Positions 1 to 7,249 of a stretch of DNA of 64,000 nucleotides are shown piece after piece. A program made the translations under genes and the position numbers. How positions within the stretch are numbered: position 1 is the stretch's first letter; each line of letters begins with the position of its first letter. Under the pieces are notes generated by a model. The model ran no database searches and had not been told where the DNA came from. It saw nothing but the letters and a program-made list of their open reading frames with translations. The stretch spans positions 1 through 64,000 of the forward strand of contig JAJDAT010000015.1 of assembly GCA_029261715.1 (NCBI GenBank), given 5' to 3'. The stretch comes from Nitrospinia bacterium. Lineage in GTDB: Bacteria > Nitrospinota > Nitrospinia > Nitrospinales > JAJDAT01.

Positions 1-226
1 ACCTTACGAAATTCTTAAAGAAAAATTAAAATAGCTGCAGAGTCTGTGAACCCTGTGTGTAAACTGCGAAGCAGTTTTCCACAAGTACACAGACAAAATA
101 AAAAACTGTCAACCTATGTTTGTTTCATCACAAGGATGACATGCGATGGGGATTGCTATAAACCAATTTCACTTTTGTTAAGCAACTAACTTTCCTAACT
201 TAAAGGCAAAGTGGTGGTCGTGGTTT

Positions 227-268
227 CCTTCGACAGGCTCAGGGCAAGCTTAAGGCTCACCATGACAT
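227..268. repeat. Dispersed intergenic repeat, copy 1
   Basis: The stretch contains CTTCGACAGGCTCAGGGC and ends in CATGACATT. The same words recur in other gaps of this window (near 15755, 20307 and others). The remainder of bases 1-288 shows no convincing ORF; it is an AT-rich intergenic tail upstream of the first gene. The repeat type is a short palindromic intergenic element seen in many bacterial genomes; its function is unknown. Confidence 0.6.
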
Positions 269-288
269 TCTTTTTTGTTCAGGATGCA

Positions 289-1323
289 CTATAGGCGCTC
301 TTTAAAACCATTTCCCACTTTTTCAAAAGTTTGAGTTGTTCTCGAAGCATTCACACCTAGTTCCGGAGAAATTGTTTCTACATAAACCTCAAACATAGAC
401 GCTTTAGTTATTTTAAAAGAAACTTTATCAATTTTTTGATGAACAGCTTTATATTCATTTATGCTTTTCGCACCAATCTCCCACCCTTTTTCAACTCTTT
501 TAAATTCAAATAAACTCAATTTAGTTTCACATCCAACGCAGACTACAGTTGACTCCGAAGAAGATACGATCCCTATTATATTATTAACACTCCCATTAAA
601 AGCTAAATGGAAAAAACCATAAACTTCTTTTATCGCTTTTGCATTTTTTTTATTTAAAATAGATATAACTATTTCTTCTGCCTTCTTTTCGTCCCATTTC
701 CCAACTATTTTAGTTTCATTCTTTTCTTCATCAACAAGAATTCCAACAATCAGTAAAAAAATGAACACTACAAAAAGCGTCTTTAGTGTTTTTCCTATTA
801 TATTCGCTATAAAACTCTTAGGTTTTTTACCTGGCTTCTTTTTTATTTCAGGGGCATTGAGGCTTTTCTCTTTCTTTTCGTTTGTTTTTTTTTCATGTTT
901 AACTTCGTCATTAGAAGACCAATAAGAGTCATTTATCGACAATTTATCTTTAAGGTCTTCTAATAATTTCTGGAAGTTGGAGGAACTTTCAAAATCTTCT
1001 AAATTTGTCAAATCTGCAGTTTGAATATTCCGGTATCCCATCGGAGGCTTTACATTTTCAATTTTTACTGGAATCAAAACCCCTCGCCCTTTTCCTTCTT
1101 GCGCCTCGTCGTCTACCCAATCTGATTCCAAAGAAGTCTTAGACCAAACAACGATGACACATCTGGCTGACGCTAATTCTTCTCCAATTACTTCACGATA
1201 CTTTTTCCCATTGGGAATACTAGGATCCCACCACACAGAAAATCCTTGACGTTCTAGCGCGTTTGCCAGTTTTTTCACTTTAGGACGGTCTGCGCTCGAA
1301 TAACTAAGAAAAATATCGCTCAT
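289..1323 (-). CDS. Membrane-anchored TIR-domain protein
   Basis: Residues 1 to about 135 form a bacterial TIR domain: the start DIFLSYSSADR is the typical first strand, and SDWVDDE carries the glutamate (E73) expected of NAD-cleaving TIR domains. A lysine-rich linker (about 140-170) leads to one membrane helix (about 180-197, VVFIFLLIVGILV), followed by a roughly 140-residue C-terminal domain that I do not recognise. The topology suggests TIR inside the cell and the C-terminal domain outside. Known bacterial TIR proteins act in NAD depletion, often in phage defence, or as scaffolds; which applies here cannot be told. No obvious defence partner lies next to it. The ATG at 1323 is preceded by no clear ribosome-binding site. 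Confidence 0.75.
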   Translation of the reverse strand: MSDIFLSYSSADRPKVKKLANALERQGFSVWWDPSIPNGKKYREVIGEELASARCVIVVWSKTSLESDWVDDEAQEGKGRGVLIPVKIENVKPPMGYRNIQTADLTNLEDFESSSNFQKLLEDLKDKLSINDSYWSSNDEVKHEKKTNEKKEKSLNAPEIKKKPGKKPKSFIANIIGKTLKTLFVVFIFLLIVGILVDEEKNETKIVGKWDEKKAEEIVISILNKKNAKAIKEVYGFFHLAFNGSVNNIIGIVSSSESTVVCVGCETKLSLFEFKRVEKGWEIGAKSINEYKAVHQKIDKVSFKITKASMFEVYVETISPELGVNASRTTQTFEKVGNGFKERL

Positions 1324-1450
1324 TATTAAACTTCAGTATTTTTAAATGGGTAACTTATTTTGAAATAAGTATTAATTCTAAATAAAAAAACATATTATTT
1401 CCACTTTGATTAACAATTATTTCCTATACTAAAAATAAGGAGGAGGCTTT

Positions 1451-1495
1451 ACCTAGATCCTTCGTCACCCTCTGTTAGGGCTCCTCTAGGATGAC
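1451..1495. repeat. Dispersed intergenic repeat, diverged copy
   Basis: ACCTAGATCCTTCG followed by an imperfect hairpin and AGGATGAC. The phrase GACCTAGATCCTTCGA recurs at about 20566. It belongs to the same loose family of intergenic repeats as the copies at 227 and 20307. Bases 1324-1592 otherwise hold nothing I can call. Confidence 0.45.
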
Positions 1496-1592
1496 GTCGA
1501 TTTGGAGTTTTATTTTTACGCTGGATTTTTTTTCCTGCAACCATTGAGCTTCCTTCTTTTATAAATCAACACGAAACATGATAATTGGAAAC

Positions 1593-2204
1593 TTAATCGT
1601 TCCACTTCCAATTGTCGGGATCGTTCATACCGGGTTGCCAGAGGGTTTCTTCTTCTCCCATAACCGCTCCAACCCAACGTCCAAAGACGAACAACGCATC
1701 GGACAACCTATTCACATAGGCCAACACATACGGCCCAATCTCTTCGTCGCGGCTCAATCGCACAATATCTCTTTCCGCTCTTCTGCAAACGGTGCGGCTT
1801 TGATGTAAAAACGAATTGACTATTCCGCCTCCCGGTAAAATAAAGCTTGTTAGCGGCTCTAAATCTTCGTTCATTTCATCAATCACGTTTTCGAGCCACA
1901 AAACGTTGCTCTCTTTTAATGTGAGGTCTTCTTCTTTTTTGAAGTCGGGTTTTGTTGCCAGCTCCGCGCCCACATCGAACAGTCTTTGCTGAACATTCGC
2001 TAAAATCAGATCAAATTTATCGCGCTTAACAGACTCTTCTTTTTGGGAGTTGAAATGTCTGACCAATCCGATAATGCTGTTTAACTCGTCGATGGTTCCA
2101 TAAGATTCGATCCTGGGGTGATCTTTTCCTATACGACCTCCTCTACCCAATCCCGTTTCGCCCGCATCGCCGGTTTTTGTATATACTTTATTGATATTAA
2201 ACAA
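1593..2204 (-). CDS. PduO-type cob(I)alamin adenosyltransferase
   Basis: This 203-aa protein matches the PduO/MMAB family of ATP:cob(I)alamin adenosyltransferases, which attach the adenosyl group of ATP to reduced cobalamin. The N-terminus has VYTKTGDAGETGLGRGGR, the family's ATP-binding segment, then SYGTIDELNS. The later RTVCRRAERD and NRLSDALFVFGRW blocks are the helical core that binds substrate. Length is normal for the family. The start is TTG at 2204, supported by AGGAGA about eight bases upstream. It stands alone, divergent from the pyr operon, so the B12-dependent partner enzyme must be elsewhere. Confidence 0.9.
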   Translation of the reverse strand: MFNINKVYTKTGDAGETGLGRGGRIGKDHPRIESYGTIDELNSIIGLVRHFNSQKEESVKRDKFDLILANVQQRLFDVGAELATKPDFKKEEDLTLKESNVLWLENVIDEMNEDLEPLTSFILPGGGIVNSFLHQSRTVCRRAERDIVRLSRDEEIGPYVLAYVNRLSDALFVFGRWVGAVMGEEETLWQPGMNDPDNWKWND

Positions 2205-2263
2205 GTTGCGTCTCCTAAACAGTTTCCCCCTTATTCCCCGCTAGTTTGCGGGAGAATTAAACC

Positions 2264-2291
2264 TTGACTCATGCGTCCATTCTGTTAAGAT
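2264..2291 (+). promoter_or_regulatory. Probable sigma-70 promoter of the pyr operon
   Basis: TTGACT (2264-2269), a 16-bp spacer and TAAGAT (2286-2291). Transcription would start near 2298 and yield a leader of roughly 185 nt before pyrR, enough to contain the PyrR-binding hairpin and the terminator described next. Assigned by eye; an experimental start site is not known. Confidence 0.55.
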
Positions 2292-2350
2292 TGTGACAAA
2301 TTTGAAGGAAGTTTCTAGATTAAATATAAGGAAATTTCCAATAAGAATCT

Positions 2351-2380
2351 CTTTAAAACAGTCCTGCGAGATTGTTAAGG
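2351..2380 (+). promoter_or_regulatory. PyrR-binding hairpin (anti-antiterminator) in the pyr leader
   Basis: The leader contains AGTCCTGCGAGATT, which agrees at 13 of 14 positions with the PyrR-binding consensus ARUCCNGNGAGGYU as I remember it. It folds as expected for such a site: lower stem CUUU/AAGG, a 5' purine bulge AA, a 7-bp upper stem AACAGUC/GAUUGUU and a hexaloop CUGCGA. In Bacillus, PyrR bound to UMP stabilises this hairpin and so lets the downstream terminator form. Confidence 0.8.
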
Positions 2381-2413
2381 ATCTTACCAAGAATGGAACA
2401 AGATAATTCTATC

Positions 2414-2452
2414 ACCTCCTCCTGCGCTTAAACAATGAGGGGGTATTTTTTT
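2414..2452 (+). terminator. Intrinsic terminator (attenuator) before pyrR
   Basis: An 8-bp stem ACCTCCTC/GAGGGGGT (one G-T pair) with a 15-nt loop is followed by a run of seven T (2446-2452). It ends only 32 bases before the pyrR start codon, so it must act as an attenuator of the operon rather than as the end of an upstream gene, because the gene to the left runs the other way. Confidence 0.8.
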
Positions 2453-2484
2453 GCCTTTTTTTGGTTCCTTCCTGCAATAACACT

Positions 2485-3021
2485 ATGAACCCAGTTGTTC
2501 TAAATTCACAGCAAATTTCTAGAGCTATCAGCCGAATCGCTCATGAAATTGTCGAAAAAAATTCGGGTTGCGATAATTTGGCTCTCGTAGGTATACGGAC
2601 TCGGGGGGTTCCATTTGCCAAACGCCTGCAAGCTAAAATCAAATCGATTGAAAACGTCACTCTCCAACTGGGGATACTAGATATTACCCTATATCGGGAC
2701 GACATCCAAACGGGAAGATCACATCCAGAAATTAGAAGCACTGAAATCCCCTTCCCAGTGGAAGAAACTAAAATTGTATTGTGCGACGACGTTCTATTCA
2801 CTGGCAGAACAATCCGAGCCGCTATCGACGAATTGATGGATTTTGGAAGACCCGCAGGAGTGCAACTGGCGACCTTGATTGATCGCGGTCACAGAGAACT
2901 ACCTATTCGCCCTGATTATGTCGGCAAAAATATTCCGACCAGTAAATCACAATTGATCAAAGTTAGACTTAATGAAGAGGACGGAGAAGATCAAGTTATT
3001 TTGGTCGACGCCCCACAGTAA
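2485..3021 (+). CDS. pyrR: PyrR: pyr attenuator / uracil phosphoribosyltransferase
   Basis: The 178-aa product has the PRPP-binding loop VILCDDVLFTGRTIRAA-type motif (here IVLCDDVLFTGRTIRA) and the ALVGIRTRGVPFA segment of PyrR. The protein is bifunctional in its family: an RNA-binding regulator of pyrimidine genes and a weak uracil phosphoribosyltransferase. I prefer the ATG at 2485, which gives the usual PyrR length, over the TTG at 2461 in the ORF track, which would start just eight bases after the terminator T-run. First gene of pyrR-pyrB-pyrC-carA-orf290-carB. The leader site upstream makes autoregulation through attenuation likely. Confidence 0.93.
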   Translation: MNPVVLNSQQISRAISRIAHEIVEKNSGCDNLALVGIRTRGVPFAKRLQAKIKSIENVTLQLGILDITLYRDDIQTGRSHPEIRSTEIPFPVEETKIVLCDDVLFTGRTIRAAIDELMDFGRPAGVQLATLIDRGHRELPIRPDYVGKNIPTSKSQLIKVRLNEEDGEDQVILVDAPQ

Positions 3022-3027
3022 TACTTT

Positions 3028-3963
3028 ATGCAATATTCCCAAAAACATCTGCTAGGAATCAAGGGGTTGTCAAAAGAAGACATCCTGGCCGTATTGAACG
3101 CGGCAGATACCTTTAAGGTTTATACTCAGAGGGATATTAAGAAAGTTCCTACTCTGCGCGGCAGAACTATCATCAATATGTTTTTCGAGCCTAGCACTCG
3201 CACCCGAACCTCTTTTGAGATCGCCGGTAAACGAATGAGCGCCGACGTTATAAACATTGCTGGTTCGTCCAGTAGCGTGGTTAAAGGCGAAACGCTAGTC
3301 GACACGGTTAAGAACTTAGAGGCGATGAACTGCGATATCTTGATCATCCGCCACGGTGAAGCGGGAGCGGCAGAATTGGCCGCGCGTCATTTGAGCAACC
3401 CTGTCATAAACGCTGGCGACGGTTACCACGAGCATCCGACTCAGGCTCTTTTGGATTTAATGACTATCCGCGAACATAAACAAGAACTAGAAGGGCAAAA
3501 AGTCACAATCGTTGGCGATATTGCGCATAGTCGCGTGGCCCGTTCCAATATTTACGCGATGAAAACTTTAGGAATGGACGTTTCGGTGGTTGGACCTCCG
3601 ACTATGATCCCTGCCGACATGGAAAAAATGGGCGTTAAAGTTTTCCATAATTTAGAAAAGGGTATTAAGGATGCGGATGTTATAATGATGCTCCGCATTC
3701 AGATGGAGAGACAAAACAAAACTTTTTTCCCTACACTGCGTGAATATTCAAATTTATTCGGCCTGAACCTCCAGAAATTAAAAAAAGCAAAGAAAGACGT
3801 TCTTATCCTGCATCCGGGTCCGGTAAACAGGGGGATAGAAATTTCTACCGACGTGATCGACGGCCCTCACTCCGTAATATTGAATCAAGTAACCAATGGA
3901 GTGGCGATAAGAATGGCTCTCATGTATCTACTATTAGGATTGAGCGATGAAACTGTTAATTAA
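3028..3963 (+). CDS. pyrB: Aspartate carbamoyltransferase catalytic subunit
   Basis: PyrB condenses carbamoyl phosphate with aspartate in the second step of de novo pyrimidine synthesis. FEPSTRTRTSFE carries the carbamoyl-phosphate binding STRTR motif, HPTQALLDL is the second phosphate-binding block, and GDIAHSRVARSN begins the aspartate domain. At 311 aa it has normal length. It starts six bases after pyrR and overlaps pyrC by 17 bases, so the genes are surely cotranscribed. No pyrI regulatory subunit is present, and pyrC follows directly, as in many bacteria whose control is by PyrR rather than allosteric PyrI. Confidence 0.97.
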   Translation: MQYSQKHLLGIKGLSKEDILAVLNAADTFKVYTQRDIKKVPTLRGRTIINMFFEPSTRTRTSFEIAGKRMSADVINIAGSSSSVVKGETLVDTVKNLEAMNCDILIIRHGEAGAAELAARHLSNPVINAGDGYHEHPTQALLDLMTIREHKQELEGQKVTIVGDIAHSRVARSNIYAMKTLGMDVSVVGPPTMIPADMEKMGVKVFHNLEKGIKDADVIMMLRIQMERQNKTFFPTLREYSNLFGLNLQKLKKAKKDVLILHPGPVNRGIEISTDVIDGPHSVILNQVTNGVAIRMALMYLLLGLSDETVN

Positions 3964-5236
3964 AAACGGTCGAGTTATAGACCCGGCTTCTGGCATCAAT
4001 GAAGAACGCGACGTTCTCATCGAAAAAGGCAAAATTGCCGCTGTCGAAAAGAAAGGCTCTATTTCCGAAAGCTCTTTAGATGGAGCTAAAATAATAGACG
4101 CCAACGGCTGTGTTGTCGCTCCAGGGTTTATCGATATGCACGTCCACTTTCGCGAACCTGGTTTTGAATATAAAGAAACCATTGAATCGGGAGCTGAGTC
4201 TGCCGCCGCTGGAGGATTCACCACCGTTGCGGTGATGCCAAACACCAATCCGGTTAACGACGTTCGGTCGATCACTGAGATGATTGTTAGCATCGCGAAA
4301 GCAAAAGCTATCGTGAATATTTTACCGATTGGCGCGATCACTAAAGGACTCAAAGGAGAAACGCTCACTGAAATGGCTGACCTAAAGGAAGCGGGAGCGG
4401 TCGCTTTTTCCGACGATGGTATGCCTGTCTCTAGCAATGAAATAATGCGCCGGGCTTTGGAATACAGCCACATGCTTGATCTTCCTCTCATTCAACACAG
4501 CGAAATGAAAGACCTCACCGCAGGCGGCTGTATGAATGAGAGTATCGTTTCAACGGAACTTGGTCTTGGCGGGATGCCGCGCGAAGCGGAAGACATCATG
4601 GTTTACCGCGATATATCCTTATTGCCCCGCACGAAGGGACGGTTGCATGTCGCGCATATCAGTAGTGGCAACTCGGTTGAGTTGGTTCGTCAGGCAAAAG
4701 CCAAGGGGCTGCCCGTAACTTGCGAAGTGGCTCCTCATCATTTCATCTTAACGGATGAATGCGTTCGTGGTTACGACACCAATACTAAAATGAGTCCTCC
4801 TTTAAGAGAACAATGGGATATCGATATGATTAAAGAAGGTTTGCGCGACGACACTATCGATATTATCGCAACCGATCATGCTCCTCACGATACCGTCGAT
4901 AAGGAAGTGGAATACGCTAAAGCCTGTTTTGGAATTGTGGGTCTCGAAACCGCCCTCCCCTTAACAATGAAGTTAGTCGATGAAGGAGTTCTCACTTTAG
5001 AAAAAGCGGTCGAAAAGCTGACGATAACTCCGGCTAAATTATTCGACCTGGACAAGGGAACTTTAAAACCTGGAAGCGTAGCGGACGTAGTTATATTCGA
5101 TCCTGAAAAAGCTTATAAGATAAATGCGGCGGAGTTTAAATCTAAAAGTAAAAATACCCCTTTTGATGGCTGGGATGTGAAAGGGCAAATCGTCCATACA
5201 TTAGTGCAAGGCAAAATTGTTTATTCAAACACCTAA
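3947..5236 (+). CDS. pyrC: Dihydroorotase (class I)
   Basis: Cyclises N-carbamoylaspartate to dihydroorotate. The zinc ligands are visible: GFIDMHVHFREPG (HxH near residue 60), the lysine-free metal-ligand histidines in LIQHSEM and VAHISSG, and the catalytic aspartate in IATDHAPH. The 429-aa length and the HFREPG signature place it in the class I (Bacillus-type) amidohydrolases. It overlaps pyrB and is 15 bases from carA. All predicted metal and substrate residues are in place, so an active enzyme is expected rather than a pseudo-dihydroorotase. Confidence 0.96.
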   Translation: MKLLIKNGRVIDPASGINEERDVLIEKGKIAAVEKKGSISESSLDGAKIIDANGCVVAPGFIDMHVHFREPGFEYKETIESGAESAAAGGFTTVAVMPNTNPVNDVRSITEMIVSIAKAKAIVNILPIGAITKGLKGETLTEMADLKEAGAVAFSDDGMPVSSNEIMRRALEYSHMLDLPLIQHSEMKDLTAGGCMNESIVSTELGLGGMPREAEDIMVYRDISLLPRTKGRLHVAHISSGNSVELVRQAKAKGLPVTCEVAPHHFILTDECVRGYDTNTKMSPPLREQWDIDMIKEGLRDDTIDIIATDHAPHDTVDKEVEYAKACFGIVGLETALPLTMKLVDEGVLTLEKAVEKLTITPAKLFDLDKGTLKPGSVADVVIFDPEKAYKINAAEFKSKSKNTPFDGWDVKGQIVHTLVQGKIVYSNT

Positions 5237-5251
5237 TCAACTGATCAAACT

Positions 5252-6388
5252 ATGAAAGCTAAATTAGCTCTGGCAGACGGTAGAATTTTTGAAGGCGAGT
5301 CCTTTGGGGCTTCCGGGCAAGCGGAAGGCGAAGCTGTGTTCAACACCAGCATGATGGGATATCAGGAAGTCTTGACTGATCCCTCCTATAGAGGACAAAT
5401 GGTTGTGATGACATATCCGTTAATTGGAAATTATGGCATTAATCCTGAAGACTTCGAATCCGATAAGCCACACCTTTCTGCTTTTATCATTAAAGAGTTA
5501 AGTTCAATTCCCAGCAGTTGGCGTTCTACCGAAACTTTAGACGAGTTTCTTAAAAAACACAATATTATGGGAATTCAAGGAATAGACACAAGAGCGTTGA
5601 CTCGCCACATACGGGAAGCTGGAGCGCAACAGGCCGTGCTATCTACCGAATCTATTTCTGACGAAGAGTTAGTCCAATTGGCTAAAAAATCTCCAAGTAT
5701 CGTTGGGCAAGATTTGGTCAAGGAAGTGACCTGCTCCGAACCTTATACTTGGAACGAAGGAGAATGGGATGTTGCATCCGGTTACTCTAAAACTAGTTCT
5801 CAAAACCAATCCAAGCCTCTAAACATAATCGCTTATGACTTGGGTATAAAACGAAATATCTTGAGAAACTTTTTTCAACTAGGTTGCAAAGTCAAAGTTG
5901 TTCCGGCATCGACTTCGGCAGAAACTGTTTTAAGCGAAAATCCCGACGGCGTGTTTATTTCAAACGGTCCTGGCGATCCTGAAGGAGTTCCTTACGTCAT
6001 AGAAACGGTTCGTAATCTTATCGGTAAAGTTCCTATTTTTGGAATTTGCCTTGGGCATCAAATCATTAATTTAGCTTTGGGCGGCAAAACCTTTAAGTTG
6101 AGATTTGGTCATCATGGCGGCAACCAACCCGTTATTGACTTAAAATCAAAAAAAGTAGAAATCACTTCTCAAAACCATTGCTTCGCCGTTGCCTCGCCTC
6201 CTACTAACGAAGACGTAGAGGTAACAACTATTAATTTAAACGACCAAACTGTTGAAGGAATAAGGCATAAAAAACTACCGGTTTTTTCAGTGCAATATCA
6301 TCCTGAAGCTTCTCCTGGCCCTCATGATTCTTCTCACCTGTTTGAAGAATTCATCCAATTTCTGAAGGAAAATCATGCTCCAAGATAG
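5252..6388 (+). CDS. carA: Carbamoyl-phosphate synthase small subunit
   Basis: Glutamine amidotransferase subunit that hydrolyses glutamine and channels ammonia to CarB. The N-terminal half is the CarA-specific domain (GEAVFNTSMMGYQEVLTDPSY). The C-terminal half is a class I glutaminase: nucleophile cysteine in FGICLGHQI and the His-Glu pair in VQYHPEASPGP. At 378 aa it is typical. Its last 14 bases overlap the next ORF, which separates it from carB. An immediate carA-carB order is usual, so the intervening gene is noteworthy. Confidence 0.96.
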   Translation: MKAKLALADGRIFEGESFGASGQAEGEAVFNTSMMGYQEVLTDPSYRGQMVVMTYPLIGNYGINPEDFESDKPHLSAFIIKELSSIPSSWRSTETLDEFLKKHNIMGIQGIDTRALTRHIREAGAQQAVLSTESISDEELVQLAKKSPSIVGQDLVKEVTCSEPYTWNEGEWDVASGYSKTSSQNQSKPLNIIAYDLGIKRNILRNFFQLGCKVKVVPASTSAETVLSENPDGVFISNGPGDPEGVPYVIETVRNLIGKVPIFGICLGHQIINLALGGKTFKLRFGHHGGNQPVIDLKSKKVEITSQNHCFAVASPPTNEDVEVTTINLNDQTVEGIRHKKLPVFSVQYHPEASPGPHDSSHLFEEFIQFLKENHAPR

Positions 6389-7247
6389 CGTCGAAAAAGT
6401 AATCGAATTCGCCGCCGGACCTTATTGCGCGGATGAAATAAAAGACGCCAAGGCGGAGTATAGCGAAATTCTAGGAAACATTTTTTCCGACGACGAATCT
6501 TTCGATAGCCGAATGGCCTCTTTTTTAGAATGGTACGTCTTTGATAGAAACCTTAAGGCAACTGGCACTCCTCCTATTTCGGTCTATATAAAACACCACC
6601 TTCAAGATTGGCCAGAAGAAACGCAAAGCTATTTTCGCTCTTTTGAGAAAAATGTTCACGGATTGTTTCTCGTAAAAAAACCAATGAAGGGGAGCGTTTT
6701 AGCCATCAATTTGTTCGACAAAATTAAATACAAAGTCGAAGATCCTCAGAGCGAGATGATTTTTAGAAAAAACGATATCTTCGAAGGTCGCGCAATTCCT
6801 TTTTCAGATGGAAATCGTTTTACAGGAACCTATTGTTTTCATCCCCAGCAAACCTCAAAGTTCATTAAAAACCAGATTGAAAAAATTGTAAAAGAACGAG
6901 AGGCTTGGGAAACTCAAATAAAAAGATTGAACTCAGACTTGAACAAGTTGGACTCAAAAATCACAAAATTTACGGTTAAATCAGAACGTCTTTCAAATAA
7001 AATCGAATCGGCAAAATCAGAAGCCAAAAAATCGGTTCTTGAAAATGAAAGAAAAGAAGTTGAATCGGAAAAAATAGATTTAGAAGTTCTTAGACCTCCG
7101 CTTCGCGACGAATTGGATAATATCGAAACTAAAAAACTCGGAATTGAAATTCCACTATTACAAAAGAAACTCATGCATCAATTGTCTTTTATGAACCTGC
7201 GTTGGGAACGATCGCGTCAGATTGATCTCAAGGATATTTACAAGTAA
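6375..7247 (+). CDS. Uncharacterised coiled-coil protein inserted between carA and carB
   Basis: A 290-aa soluble protein that I do not recognise. Residues 1 to about 165 look globular ([33 protein letters not shown]), with no signal peptide or membrane helix. About residues 170-260 are a highly charged coiled coil rich in K, E and S. It overlaps carA by 14 bases and ends two bases before carB, so it is translated as part of the operon and responds to the same PyrR attenuation. Its position suggests a role linked to carbamoyl phosphate synthesis or simple hitch-hiking; the sequence alone cannot decide. Coding is supported by the tight overlaps and by codon use like its neighbours. Confidence 0.85.
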   Translation: MLQDSVEKVIEFAAGPYCADEIKDAKAEYSEILGNIFSDDESFDSRMASFLEWYVFDRNLKATGTPPISVYIKHHLQDWPEETQSYFRSFEKNVHGLFLVKKPMKGSVLAINLFDKIKYKVEDPQSEMIFRKNDIFEGRAIPFSDGNRFTGTYCFHPQQTSKFIKNQIEKIVKEREAWETQIKRLNSDLNKLDSKITKFTVKSERLSNKIESAKSEAKKSVLENERKEVESEKIDLEVLRPPLRDELDNIETKKLGIEIPLLQKKLMHQLSFMNLRWERSRQIDLKDIYK

Positions 7248-7249
7248 AA

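Noticed and set aside
1578-1808. Plus-strand ORF over the cobalamin adenosyltransferase gene
   Set aside because: Antisense shadow of a clear enzyme gene.
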